Below are positions 6,737 to 13,426 of a stretch of DNA of 14,228 nt, one piece after another. How positions within the stretch are numbered: the stretch's first letter is position 1; each line of letters starts with the position of its first letter. The stretch covers positions 1-14,228 of the forward strand of contig JBBSMX010000109.1 of assembly GCA_038232935.1 (NCBI GenBank). The letters run 5' to 3'. Both the position numbers and the translations under genes were made by a program. This DNA comes from JBBSMX01 sp038232935 (lineage in GTDB: Bacteria > Bacteroidota > Rhodothermia > Rhodothermales > JANQRZ01). Under the pieces are notes generated by a model. That model made no database searches and was not told the origin of the DNA. It saw only the letters and a list, made by a program, of their open reading frames with translations.

Positions 6737-7840
6737 GTGAACATCGTGCAACTGGTAACTCGGCGGCAACGGCGTGGAGGCGAAGTGTTCGCCGCCGACC
6801 TGAGTACGGCTCTCGTCGCACGGAGTCACGTCGTCCGCTTCGCCGGGCTCAACCCACCGCCGACCGAGCCGCTGGCCCCGCCAGATGTCGCAGCCGACGA
6901 TGTCTCCGAGGCTCAGTCGTCCGTGCTGAGCCCACGCATCGTTTCCGACCTCGCACGCTACTTGCGCCGCGTCAATCCCGACGTAATTCAGGCGAACGGA
7001 GGCTACGCGATGAAATACGTCGTGCTGGCGAAGCTGTGGGGGCGAGGGAGATGGCCGATTCTCTACTGCAACATCGGACTGTCGAGCGACTGGCTGCGGA
7101 AGCTGGGCCAACGCGCGTGGAATGGGTGGTTGCTCCGGCAGGCCGCCGTGACGGCCGCCGTCAGCGATGCCAGCCGAACCGACCTGTTGAACACATATGG
7201 GCTTGCCCCGGACCTCGTCGAAGTGGTGCGGCGCGGCGTGCCGATGGAATCGTTGGCCTCAGCCACTGCGCGGAGTGCGCTGCGCGACGAACTCGGGTTG
7301 CCGGACGACGCGACCGTGTTGTTGCACGTCGGCAGCTTCTCGCCGGAGAAGAACCACGCCGGGCTGCTCCGCATTTTTCAGCGCGTCCGCGCTCAGCACC
7401 CCGACGCGCATCTCGTGCTCGTCGGCGATGGCCCGCTGCGGGTGGAGGTCGAGGCGCAGGCTGAGCGGCAGGGGAGCGTACGAGTGCTCGGAGTACGGCA
7501 GGACGTGTCGCGTCTGATGGCCGGGTCTGACCTGCTGCTGTTGCCGAGTCTCACGGAGGGCATCCCTGGCGTCATCCTCGAAGCCGGCGCGCAGGCGCTG
7601 CCGACGGTCGCCTACGACGTGGGCGGCGTGGCCGAGGCCGTCCGCGACGGAGAGACGGGCCGGCTGATCGCCTCAGGGGACGAGGAAGGCTTCGCGCACG
7701 CCGTCAGCGCGTTGCTCGCCGACCCGACGCAGCGGCGGGGGATGGGCGCGCAGGCCCGCGCTTTCATCCAATCCGACTATTCCCTCGAACGGAGCGTGGA
7801 TAGCTTTGAGCGATTGTATCACCGCATCGCTACGCAGTGA
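6737..7840 (+). CDS. Glycosyltransferase, GT4 family (GT-B fold)
   Basis: A 367-residue GT4 enzyme. The GTG at 6737, one base after the preceding stop, gives VNIVQLVTRRQRRGGEVFAADL, the correct first strand and Gly-rich loop; a start 99 bases upstream would lie inside the previous gene. The N-terminal acceptor domain includes VIQANGGYAMKYVVLAKLWG. The C-terminal donor domain contains LLHVGSFSPEKNHAGLLRIF (the Lys of the donor site), HLVLVGDGPLR and the E-x7-E motif (E274 and E282 in TEGIPGVILEAG). It is expected to act in the cytoplasm on the undecaprenyl-linked intermediate. It ends with GTGA shared with the glycosyltransferase stump at 7837, showing that a homologue of the gene now at 8953 once followed it directly. 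Confidence 0.88.
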   Translation: MNIVQLVTRRQRRGGEVFAADLSTALVARSHVVRFAGLNPPPTEPLAPPDVAADDVSEAQSSVLSPRIVSDLARYLRRVNPDVIQANGGYAMKYVVLAKLWGRGRWPILYCNIGLSSDWLRKLGQRAWNGWLLRQAAVTAAVSDASRTDLLNTYGLAPDLVEVVRRGVPMESLASATARSALRDELGLPDDATVLLHVGSFSPEKNHAGLLRIFQRVRAQHPDAHLVLVGDGPLRVEVEAQAERQGSVRVLGVRQDVSRLMAGSDLLLLPSLTEGIPGVILEAGAQALPTVAYDVGGVAEAVRDGETGRLIASGDEEGFAHAVSALLADPTQRRGMGAQARAFIQSDYSLERSVDSFERLYHRIATQ

Positions 7841-7950
7841 GCCACCGTGTCTTCCATCTCATCAAGAGCCTCGGCCGGGGCGGGGCCGAAGTGCTCCTCG
7901 CCGAGGGGCTCACCGTCGCCGAACGCGAACGGTTTGCCTACGGCTACGGG
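7837..7950 (+). repeat. Direct repeat, copy 1 (5' end of glycosyltransferase)
   Basis: The first 114 bases of the glycosyltransferase stump. They align without gaps to 8953-9066 with 104 of 114 bases identical by my hand count. All mismatches fall at third codon positions: codons 4, 10, 18, 20, 23, 29, 31, 33, 34 and 38. The repeat pair encloses the small-protein/nucleotidyltransferase cassette. Confidence 0.9.
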
Positions 7951-7998
7951 TTTTCCTACTGCTGTAAGGACGTCGCCGTCCGCATCGTTACCTTGTGA
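7837..7998 (+). pseudogene. Glycosyltransferase stump, homologous to the gene at 8953
   Basis: A 53-codon frame from a GTG overlapping the previous stop. Residues 1-38 are identical to the start of the full glycosyltransferase at 8953 except E29 for D29, covering the first strand and GGAE loop. Ten of 114 bases differ, all at third codon positions. Residues 39-48 keep only K44, D45 and V48 in register, then similarity ends and a TGA follows at 7996. The remaining 320 or so residues, including the whole donor domain, are gone. Silent-only divergence implies that this copy and its homologue evolved as working genes before one was cut. No ribosome binding site precedes the GTG, so any translation would be coupled to the upstream gene. 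A short functional peptide is possible but unlikely. Confidence 0.85.
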
Positions 7999-8082
7999 TT
8001 CCTCACCTCTCCGCGCTTCGACCTCACGCATCCCTTGTATCGCCTCGGCATTCCATACCCCGGTATTTTCCCGCACCGATCC

Positions 8083-8310
8083 TTGGCGCTGGAACGGTGT
8101 GTCGAAGAGGAGGTGCTCGCGTGGTACGGACTGAGCCCGCAGGAGCGCTGGGCAGAGAGCATGCGCCTATGGGATACGTTTCACCTGCTAGGAGGCCGGC
8201 TTGAGCCAGAGCCCGATTCCCAGAGTCCTTTCCACGATGCGTATCCACGACGTCGCGGCCCTGCTGATGGGGGGCCAGGCGTGCGTGCTCTACGGCGCAG
8301 CGGAGTTTAG
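8083..8310 (+). CDS. Small partner protein upstream of nucleotidyltransferase
   Basis: About 75 residues if started at the TTG at 8083 (MALERCVEEEVLAWYGLS); a GTG at 8113 and a TTG at 8035 are alternatives and no start has a good ribosome binding site. The recognisable part is LSPQERWAESMRLWDTFHLL followed by GGRLEPEPDSQSPF, a pattern found in small acidic helical proteins encoded just before nucleotidyltransferase genes. They are presumed to be its binding partner or antitoxin. The frame continues 74 bases into the nucleotidyltransferase gene in another frame (AYPRRRGPADGG...), an Arg/Gly-rich tail that may be read-through of a lost stop and not native sequence. It lies directly after the glycosyltransferase stump, in the same frame as that stump. 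The function is inferred from family and neighbourhood only. Confidence 0.6.
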   Translation: MALERCVEEEVLAWYGLSPQERWAESMRLWDTFHLLGGRLEPEPDSQSPFHDAYPRRRGPADGGPGVRALRRSGV

Positions 8311-8956
8311 CCGCGATGCCGACTTCGCGATCCTCGCCTCGCCGGATAACCTCGGTCGCCTCCGCGAAGCCATGCGTGCCCTCCGGGCGGAGGTCATCGC
8401 CGTGCCGCCCTTCGAGGCAGCATACCTCGCGCGAGGCCATGCTGTGCATTTCCGGTGCGGAGACGCTGAGACTCGGGGGTTCCGCGTGGACGTGATGGCG
8501 ATGCTTCGAGGGGTCGATCCGTTCCCTGACCTGTGGGCGCGGCGCACCACCTGGGAGCTACCCGAGGGTCTCCAGGTCGAGACGTTGTCGCTCCCGGACC
8601 TCGTTGCTTCCAAGAAGACGCAGCGCGACAAGGACTGGCCGATGGTCCGGCGACTGATTGAGGCCAGCTACGCCCAGGGGTTCGACGCGCCGACGCCGGA
8701 GCGCGTCCGTTTCTGGTTGCGGGAGTTGCGTACGCCCGAGCTATTGACCGAGGCCGTGCATAGGTTCCCGGATGAGGCCCGGCAGGCCGCCGAGCAGCGG
8801 CAGGCCGTGGAAGCGGCGCTGGCGGGAGATGCGGAGCGAGTCGCCGTGTGCATGGATCAGGAAGAGGTAGAGGAGCGCGCGCTCGACCGGGCGTACTGGA
8901 CGCCGCTCAAGACCGAGCTGGAGCGGCTGCGCCACGATCACCGGAGGACGTCGTGA
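8237..8956 (+). CDS. Nucleotidyltransferase, pol-beta superfamily (toxin-antitoxin-like)
   Basis: A 239-residue protein with an intact minimal nucleotidyltransferase core. MGGQACVLYGAAEFSRDADF holds the GG loop (12-13) and the paired metal-binding Asp residues D27 and D29, and RVDVM supplies the third, D85. A C-terminal helical region begins with LSLPDLVASKKTQRDKDWPMV, a conserved Lys/Asp-rich segment of this group. Relatives transfer nucleotides to RNA or protein targets, or act as antitoxins to HEPN partners; which applies here is unknown. I prefer the ATG at 8237 (MRIHDVAALL) over the GTG/ATG at 8201 because it places the GG motif at the usual distance from the start. The final codons contain the ribosome binding site of the next glycosyltransferase and its TGA is shared with that gene's GTG. 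It has no evident role in polysaccharide synthesis and appears to be an inserted cassette. Confidence 0.8.
   Translation: MRIHDVAALLMGGQACVLYGAAEFSRDADFAILASPDNLGRLREAMRALRAEVIAVPPFEAAYLARGHAVHFRCGDAETRGFRVDVMAMLRGVDPFPDLWARRTTWELPEGLQVETLSLPDLVASKKTQRDKDWPMVRRLIEASYAQGFDAPTPERVRFWLRELRTPELLTEAVHRFPDEARQAAEQRQAVEAALAGDAERVAVCMDQEEVEERALDRAYWTPLKTELERLRHDHRRTS
8943..8947 (+). promoter_or_regulatory. Ribosome binding site GGAGG
   Basis: A perfect GGAGG lies 5 bases before the GTG at 8953 and inside the last codons of the nucleotidyltransferase. It supports GTG 8953 as the start of the full glycosyltransferase in place of the in-frame ATG at 8848. The stump at 7837, with the same coding start, has no such site. 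Confidence 0.7.
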
Positions 8957-9066
8957 GCCACCGCGTCTTCCATCTCATCAAAAGCCTCGGCCGGGGCGGG
9001 GCCGAGGTGCTTCTCGCCGAAGGGCTCACCGTCGCCGACCGCGAGCGGTTCGCGTACGGCTACGGC
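8953..9066 (+). repeat. Direct repeat, copy 2 (5' end of glycosyltransferase)
   Basis: The 114 bases that open the full glycosyltransferase and match 7837-7950 with ten third-position differences. Because the repeat begins at the GTGA, the stop codons of both the gene at 6737 and the nucleotidyltransferase at 8237 are supplied by a repeat copy. Confidence 0.9.
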
Positions 9067-10077
9067 TACTTCCTCCCGTGGAAAGACACCATCGTCCCAG
9101 CCCTCGAAGCTCAAGAAGCTGACGTGGTCTGCTTCGAAGCACCCGACAACGCGCGCATCCTGCTCGCGGCCCGCCGCGTGGCGAAACACCTGCGGAGATG
9201 GGACGCCGATGTGGTTCACGCGCACCTGCCCGTGGCGGGCGTCGTCGCCCGGATCGCCGGGAAGATGGCGGGTGTGCCTGTCATCTACACCGAGCACAGC
9301 CTGATGGAGCAGTACCACCCGCTCACGCGCCGGCTCAACCTCGCTACCTGGGGCTGGCAGGCGCAGGTCGTCGCCGTCTCCGCCGATGTGGAGGAGTCGA
9401 TCCGCCGCCACGCCGGGGACCGCGTCCCCGTACAGATCGTGCTCAACGGCGTCAACGTCCGCTCCTACGATCCGTCGTGGCACGATGGGAGCGAGGTGCG
9501 GGCGCAGCGGGGCATTCTGCCGGACGCGCCGCTCGTCGGCACGATTGCCGTGTTTCGGACACCGAAGCAGCTTCCGCAGTGGCTTCGAGTCGCCCGCCGC
9601 GTGGCGGACGCCGTACCCGAGGCGCACTTCCTGCTCGTCGGTGACGGGCCGCTGCGGGCCGAGGTCGAAGCGGCCGTGCGTGATCTCGCGCTCGGTGAGG
9701 TCGTCCACCTCACGGGGTTGCAGGAGGAGACGCGGCCGTACTTCGCCGCGATGGATGCGTACCTGATGACCTCGCAGTTCGAGGGGTTGCCGATTGCGCT
9801 GCTCGAAGCGATGGCGATGACGGTGCCACCCGTCGTGACGGCCGTGGGAGGCATCCCCGAGCTGGTCACCACCGGCGCGAACGGGTTTGCTCGCCCATAC
9901 GGCGACGTCGAAGCGCTGGCCGACGACCTGATCCGGCTGCTCCGCGACGAGTCGCACCGCCGCTCGCTCGGTCGAGCGGCGCGGCAGACGGTGGTGGACG
10001 GGTTCAGCATGGAGCGGATGCAGGGCGAGCTCGAAGCGATCTACGAGCACGTGATCGCGGAGTACCAACGGCGATGA
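8953..10077 (+). CDS. Glycosyltransferase, GT4 family (GT-B fold)
   Basis: A 374-residue retaining glycosyltransferase. It starts at the GTG with MSHRVFHLIKSLGRGGAEVL (first strand and GGAE loop), supported by GGAGG at 8943. The N-terminal domain includes DVVHAHLPVAGVVARIAGKM and VPVIYTEHSLMEQYHPLT, typical of GT4 acceptor domains. The linker VLNGVNVRSYD leads into the donor domain with FRTPKQLPQWLRVARRV, FLLVGDGPLRAEV and the E-x7-E motif (E277 and E285 in FEGLPIALLEAMA). It should add a sugar to the lipid-linked unit; donor and linkage are unknown. Its 5' end is the second copy of the direct repeat found at 7837. It overlaps the nucleotidyltransferase upstream (GTGA) and the acyltransferase downstream (ATGA), so expression is probably still tied to the locus despite the inserted cassette. 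Confidence 0.9.
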   Translation: MSHRVFHLIKSLGRGGAEVLLAEGLTVADRERFAYGYGYFLPWKDTIVPALEAQEADVVCFEAPDNARILLAARRVAKHLRRWDADVVHAHLPVAGVVARIAGKMAGVPVIYTEHSLMEQYHPLTRRLNLATWGWQAQVVAVSADVEESIRRHAGDRVPVQIVLNGVNVRSYDPSWHDGSEVRAQRGILPDAPLVGTIAVFRTPKQLPQWLRVARRVADAVPEAHFLLVGDGPLRAEVEAAVRDLALGEVVHLTGLQEETRPYFAAMDAYLMTSQFEGLPIALLEAMAMTVPPVVTAVGGIPELVTTGANGFARPYGDVEALADDLIRLLRDESHRRSLGRAARQTVVDGFSMERMQGELEAIYEHVIAEYQRR

Positions 10078-11102
10078 GACCGACCGACCTGCACATCCGC
10101 CGCGCGACGCCGGAGGATGAGCCCGCGCTGCTCGACCTCGTTCGGCTGAGCCTCGGCGAAGGGGCGATCCCTCGCACGCTCGCTTACTGGCGCTGGAAGC
10201 ACACGGCCAATCCATTCGGACACTCGTCCGTGCTGATCGCCGAGGCCGAGGGCCGGCTCGTCGGACTGCGGGCGTTCATGCGGTGGGCGTGGCAGAGCGG
10301 GGGGCGTGCTGTCCCAGCAGTGCGCGCTGTCGATACGGCTACGCACCCAGACTATCGCGGGCGGGGCATCTTCAAACAGCTCACACTCCAGCTCCGGGAC
10401 GAAATGGAAGCGGAGGGCGTGGCCTTCGTTTTTAACACGCCGAACGCGCAGAGCCGTCCCGGCTATCTCAAAATGGGGTGGACCCTCGTAGGCAAGCCGA
10501 CGCTGTGGGTGCGCCCGGTGCGGCCCGTCCGACTCGCCCGCGCTCTACGGAGCGAAGGGCTCGGCGGAGACGAGACCGCTCCGCCACCGATACATGCAGC
10601 GTCAGCAGGAGACGTGCTGGCCCGGCCGGAGGTGCGCACCCTCGTCGCCTCTTCGAGAGAGATACCGAGGGCGGAGGCCTATCACACTTTTCACGACCTC
10701 GACTATCTGTCGTGGCGCTACGTGTCGATTCCCGGCTTCGGCTACCACGCGCTCGCGCAGGGCGGCGGTCGGGACGGGGCACTGGCTCTCGTGCGGACAC
10801 GGCGGCGCGGAGCTGTCCGCGAACTGCGCGTCTGCGATCTCGTAGTGGGCTCGACCGACACCGCCCGCCGAAATGCGCGGGCGCTGCTCCGCTCCTTACC
10901 ACGCATCGCCGATGTGGACGTGGTCATCGGCATGCGTCCGCTTGGACTCTCTACGGGAGCGATGGCGAGCGCGGGCTATCTTCCAGTACCTCGCACCGGC
11001 CCTATCCTGACAGCCTATCCGCTCTTCGGCGGCGATGGATTGCTGGCTCCAGGCCGTCTAGCGAACTGGCAGCCATCGGTCGGTGCCCTCGAACTGTTTT
11101 AG
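10074..11102 (+). CDS. GNAT-family N-acyltransferase
   Basis: A 342-residue protein with a GNAT fold in its first half. LHIRRATPEDEPALLDLVRL is the classic opening strand and helix. The acyl-CoA pyrophosphate loop is RGRG (residues 95-98) in THPDYRGRGIFKQL, and FVFNTPNAQSRPGYLKMGW closes the domain. Residues from about 150 onward form a second part (with YHTFHDLDYLSWRYVSIPGF around residue 205) that may be another GNAT-like half, as in double-GNAT or FemAB-like proteins; I cannot settle this. It probably acylates an amino sugar or a sugar nucleotide used by this locus. It has no signal peptide, so it is cytoplasmic. It overlaps the glycosyltransferase upstream by ATGA, and the membrane protein follows after 12 bases. 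Confidence 0.8.
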   Translation: MRPTDLHIRRATPEDEPALLDLVRLSLGEGAIPRTLAYWRWKHTANPFGHSSVLIAEAEGRLVGLRAFMRWAWQSGGRAVPAVRAVDTATHPDYRGRGIFKQLTLQLRDEMEAEGVAFVFNTPNAQSRPGYLKMGWTLVGKPTLWVRPVRPVRLARALRSEGLGGDETAPPPIHAASAGDVLARPEVRTLVASSREIPRAEAYHTFHDLDYLSWRYVSIPGFGYHALAQGGGRDGALALVRTRRRGAVRELRVCDLVVGSTDTARRNARALLRSLPRIADVDVVIGMRPLGLSTGAMASAGYLPVPRTGPILTAYPLFGGDGLLAPGRLANWQPSVGALELF

Positions 11103-11114
11103 CGTCTCACCACC

Positions 11115-12356
11115 ATGTTCTCTTCTCTGGAATCCAGCCCGCTAGGCATCGTGCTGATGCTCACCCTGATGTTCTTGGTAGGGGTGGTCGTCAGTCTGAC
11201 GCGGTTGCCGAAGAAGGTGAAGCTGATTCTCTACGCCGCGCTCGGCCTCCGGATCATCGGGGCGATCGCGCGTGAGGCGATGGCCGCGGACGCTGCCGTC
11301 TATTACAAGTGGGGCCTGCGGTACGCCGACTACTTCAGCCGACTGGACTTCTCGCCGCTCTTCGATTCCGAACTCTGGCGGAGCGCTACATGGCTGGGGA
11401 CGAACGTTATCGGATATCCGGTGGGATTCATTATCGCGTTCATCGGGCCGACGCGGTTCGGGACGTTCCTCGCGTTTACGCTCATCGGGTTCTGCGGGGT
11501 GGTGGCGTACGCCGTAGCCTTCCGCCGGGCCTTCCCGCAGGCGGGCTACCTTCACTACTGGGCGTGGCTGTTTCTCTTCCCGTCGCTCTGGTTCTGGCCG
11601 TCGAGCATCGGGAAGGAAGCCGTCATGATGCTCGGCCTCGGGCTGGCTACGCTCGGATTCGTAGGGAAGGGGCGTCGCGAGAACTGGTTGCTGTTGGTGG
11701 GCGGGCTCGCCGTCGTCTTTCTCGTTCGCCCCCAAGTCGCGGCCGTATTTGTGGTAGCGGTCGTCCTCGCGCACTGGCTCAACTTCCGGGACTGGAGCCC
11801 CGGTAGGGTGTTACAGGGTAGCGTGATCGTGGCCGTAGGTCTCGTGGGGATCTGGTTCGCCATCGTGAATACGGATGCGGGGAGCCTGGATCTCGAAAGC
11901 GTCGAGGAGTACGTCGAGGGAAACGCGGGCCAATCGAATCAGGGCGGGAGCGCCATCGGGAGGGTCGAAGTCGGACCGGCCGCGATTCCCATTGCGATGA
12001 TGAACGTGCTGTTTCGGCCGTTTCTGTGGGAGGCCCACAACGCCGCGTCGCTCTTCTCCGCGCTCGAACTCACCTTTATGTGGGGGCTGCTCTGGTTCCG
12101 GCGGCGCGAGTTCCAGGCGATGCTGAAGGTGTGGCGGCGGCACCGCGTGCTGCGGTTCGCCCTGGCGTTCGTGCTGCTCTACGTGATCGCGCTTGGGATG
12201 AACCTCACGAATCTCGGCCTCCTCGCCCGGCAGCGCACGCTCGTCTTTCCGCTGTTCTTCCTGCTGTTCGAGGCCGGGACCATGTTTGCGCCTCAGCGCC
12301 GCCCCCTCCGTCGGTCGCGCCACGCGGTTGCCCCGCCACCTCCCGTCCCCGCGTGA
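11115..12356 (+). CDS. Polytopic membrane protein, candidate Wzy polymerase
   Basis: A 413-residue inner-membrane protein with roughly ten hydrophobic segments. A hydrophilic loop between about residues 255 and 290 (rich in Asp, Glu, Asn, Gly and Ser) would be the large periplasmic loop. WPSSIGKEAVMMLGLGLATLG, a later FLVRPQVAAVFVVAVVLAHW with a conserved Arg, and FRPFLWEAHNAASLFSALE are motifs shared by polysaccharide polymerase-like membrane proteins in exopolysaccharide clusters. Wzy proteins diverge strongly in sequence, so the call rests on topology, these motifs and position: it is the only other large polytopic protein in a locus with a Wzx. It would polymerise repeat units at the periplasmic face. 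An O-antigen ligase is an alternative. The C-terminus ends in a basic, Pro-rich tail, and the stop overlaps the next start (TGATG). Confidence 0.65.
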   Translation: MFSSLESSPLGIVLMLTLMFLVGVVVSLTRLPKKVKLILYAALGLRIIGAIAREAMAADAAVYYKWGLRYADYFSRLDFSPLFDSELWRSATWLGTNVIGYPVGFIIAFIGPTRFGTFLAFTLIGFCGVVAYAVAFRRAFPQAGYLHYWAWLFLFPSLWFWPSSIGKEAVMMLGLGLATLGFVGKGRRENWLLLVGGLAVVFLVRPQVAAVFVVAVVLAHWLNFRDWSPGRVLQGSVIVAVGLVGIWFAIVNTDAGSLDLESVEEYVEGNAGQSNQGGSAIGRVEVGPAAIPIAMMNVLFRPFLWEAHNAASLFSALELTFMWGLLWFRRREFQAMLKVWRRHRVLRFALAFVLLYVIALGMNLTNLGLLARQRTLVFPLFFLLFEAGTMFAPQRRPLRRSRHAVAPPPPVPA

Positions 12357-13411
12357 TGCCTCCGAACGCTTCTACATCGCCACATGCTCTGCCCGGAGCG
12401 TTCGTGATCTCGTTGGATTTCGAGCTGCACTGGGGCGTGCGTGATCACCAGGCTGCCAACGGGCCGTACCAAGCGCACTTGCTCGGCGCACGCATGGCCG
12501 TGGAGCACCTGCTCGATCTTTTCACCGAGTACGAAGTGGCGGCTTCGTGGGCAACGGTGGGGTTCCTGTTCGCGTCGTCGAAGAGAGCGTTAGAGGCCGC
12601 GAGTCCCTCCGTGCGCCCAGCCTATGAGAACGCGCGGCTCGATCCCTACACAGAGCCCGTTGGAGAGAGCGAGGCGGGCGATCCGCTGCACTTCGCGCCG
12701 TCCCTCATCGAACGGATATGCCGGACGCCGCGCCAGGAGATCGGCACGCACACGTTCTCCCACTACTATTGCGGAGAGCCCGGCGCGACGCCCGATTCGT
12801 TCGAAGCCGACCTGCACGCCGCCCAGCGAATCGCCCAAGCCGAGGGGCTAGCGCTCCGCTCCATCGTCTTCCCCCGGAATCAGAGTGGTGCGGACTACGT
12901 GCGGCGGCTCCCAGCAGCAGGGATCGACGTGTACCGAGGCAATCCGCCCGGTCGCCTCTGGCAGGTCGAGGTAGGAGCAGAGGGACGTCGCCTCGGCCGC
13001 CGGGTCGGGCGGATGCTCGATACCTACCTACCCGTAGACGGCGACGACACGGTAGGGTGGGAGTCGGTGCTGGAGTCGGGTGGGCTCGCGAATGTGAAGG
13101 CGAGCCGGTTCCTCCGTCCGTATGATCCGCGCCTCGCTGCGCTCGAACCGCTGCGCCTCCGACGCATCACGCGCAGCCTGGCTCATGCGGCTCGCCGTGG
13201 CCGGATCTACCACCTCTGGTGGCACCCGCACAACTTCGGCGTGCACTTGGACGAGAACCTCGCCGTGCTCCGCCAGATTCTCGCCGCGTTCGCTGAGGCA
13301 CGCGACCGCTACGGTATGGTCTCGCTCTCGATGGAAGGCGTGGCTGATCGGGCACGAGCGGGAGTAGAAGAGGGATCCCGGGCTTCCACACGGTCAGGTT
13401 CAGAAGCGTGA
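12356..13411 (+). CDS. Polysaccharide deacetylase (NodB-like)
   Basis: A 351-residue metal-dependent deacetylase of the NodB/CE4 type. The metal site is visible as D21 and E23 in VISLDFELHWG (where many relatives have TFDDG) and as H132 and H136 in EIGTHTFSHYYC. IVFPRNQ (around residue 180) matches the substrate-side FPxN strand of this subgroup, and YHLWWHPHNFG near the C-terminus supplies the late His motif. There is no signal peptide, so it probably acts in the cytoplasm on a lipid-linked or nucleotide-linked N-acetyl sugar. The ATG at 12356 shares a base with the upstream stop; longer upstream starts would overlap the membrane-protein gene. It is intact, unlike the N-terminal stump at 5364, whose sequence is of a different deacetylase subtype. 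It is the last gene of the run before the insertion element. Confidence 0.88.
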   Translation: MPPNASTSPHALPGAFVISLDFELHWGVRDHQAANGPYQAHLLGARMAVEHLLDLFTEYEVAASWATVGFLFASSKRALEAASPSVRPAYENARLDPYTEPVGESEAGDPLHFAPSLIERICRTPRQEIGTHTFSHYYCGEPGATPDSFEADLHAAQRIAQAEGLALRSIVFPRNQSGADYVRRLPAAGIDVYRGNPPGRLWQVEVGAEGRRLGRRVGRMLDTYLPVDGDDTVGWESVLESGGLANVKASRFLRPYDPRLAALEPLRLRRITRSLAHAARRGRIYHLWWHPHNFGVHLDENLAVLRQILAAFAEARDRYGMVSLSMEGVADRARAGVEEGSRASTRSGSEA

Positions 13412-13426
13412 GCGCGGCCTGCCACC

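Noticed and set aside
7837..9066. The 114-base direct repeats as a transposon target-site duplication
   Set aside because: They are far longer than target duplications, are about 9% diverged with only third-position changes, and the cassette between them has no transposase or terminal inverted repeats.
8938..10215. Open frame of 425 codons on the - strand
   Set aside because: It is the antisense shadow of the glycosyltransferase at 8953, whose GC3-biased codons suppress stops on the opposite strand. Its translation is His/Arg/Glu-rich without any domain motif.
12026..12355. Upstream ATG at 12026 as start of the deacetylase
   Set aside because: It would overlap the membrane-protein gene by 330 bases with an Ala/Arg/Pro-rich shadow translation. 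The ATG at 12356 gives the normal short lead to the DFE motif and a TGATG coupling.
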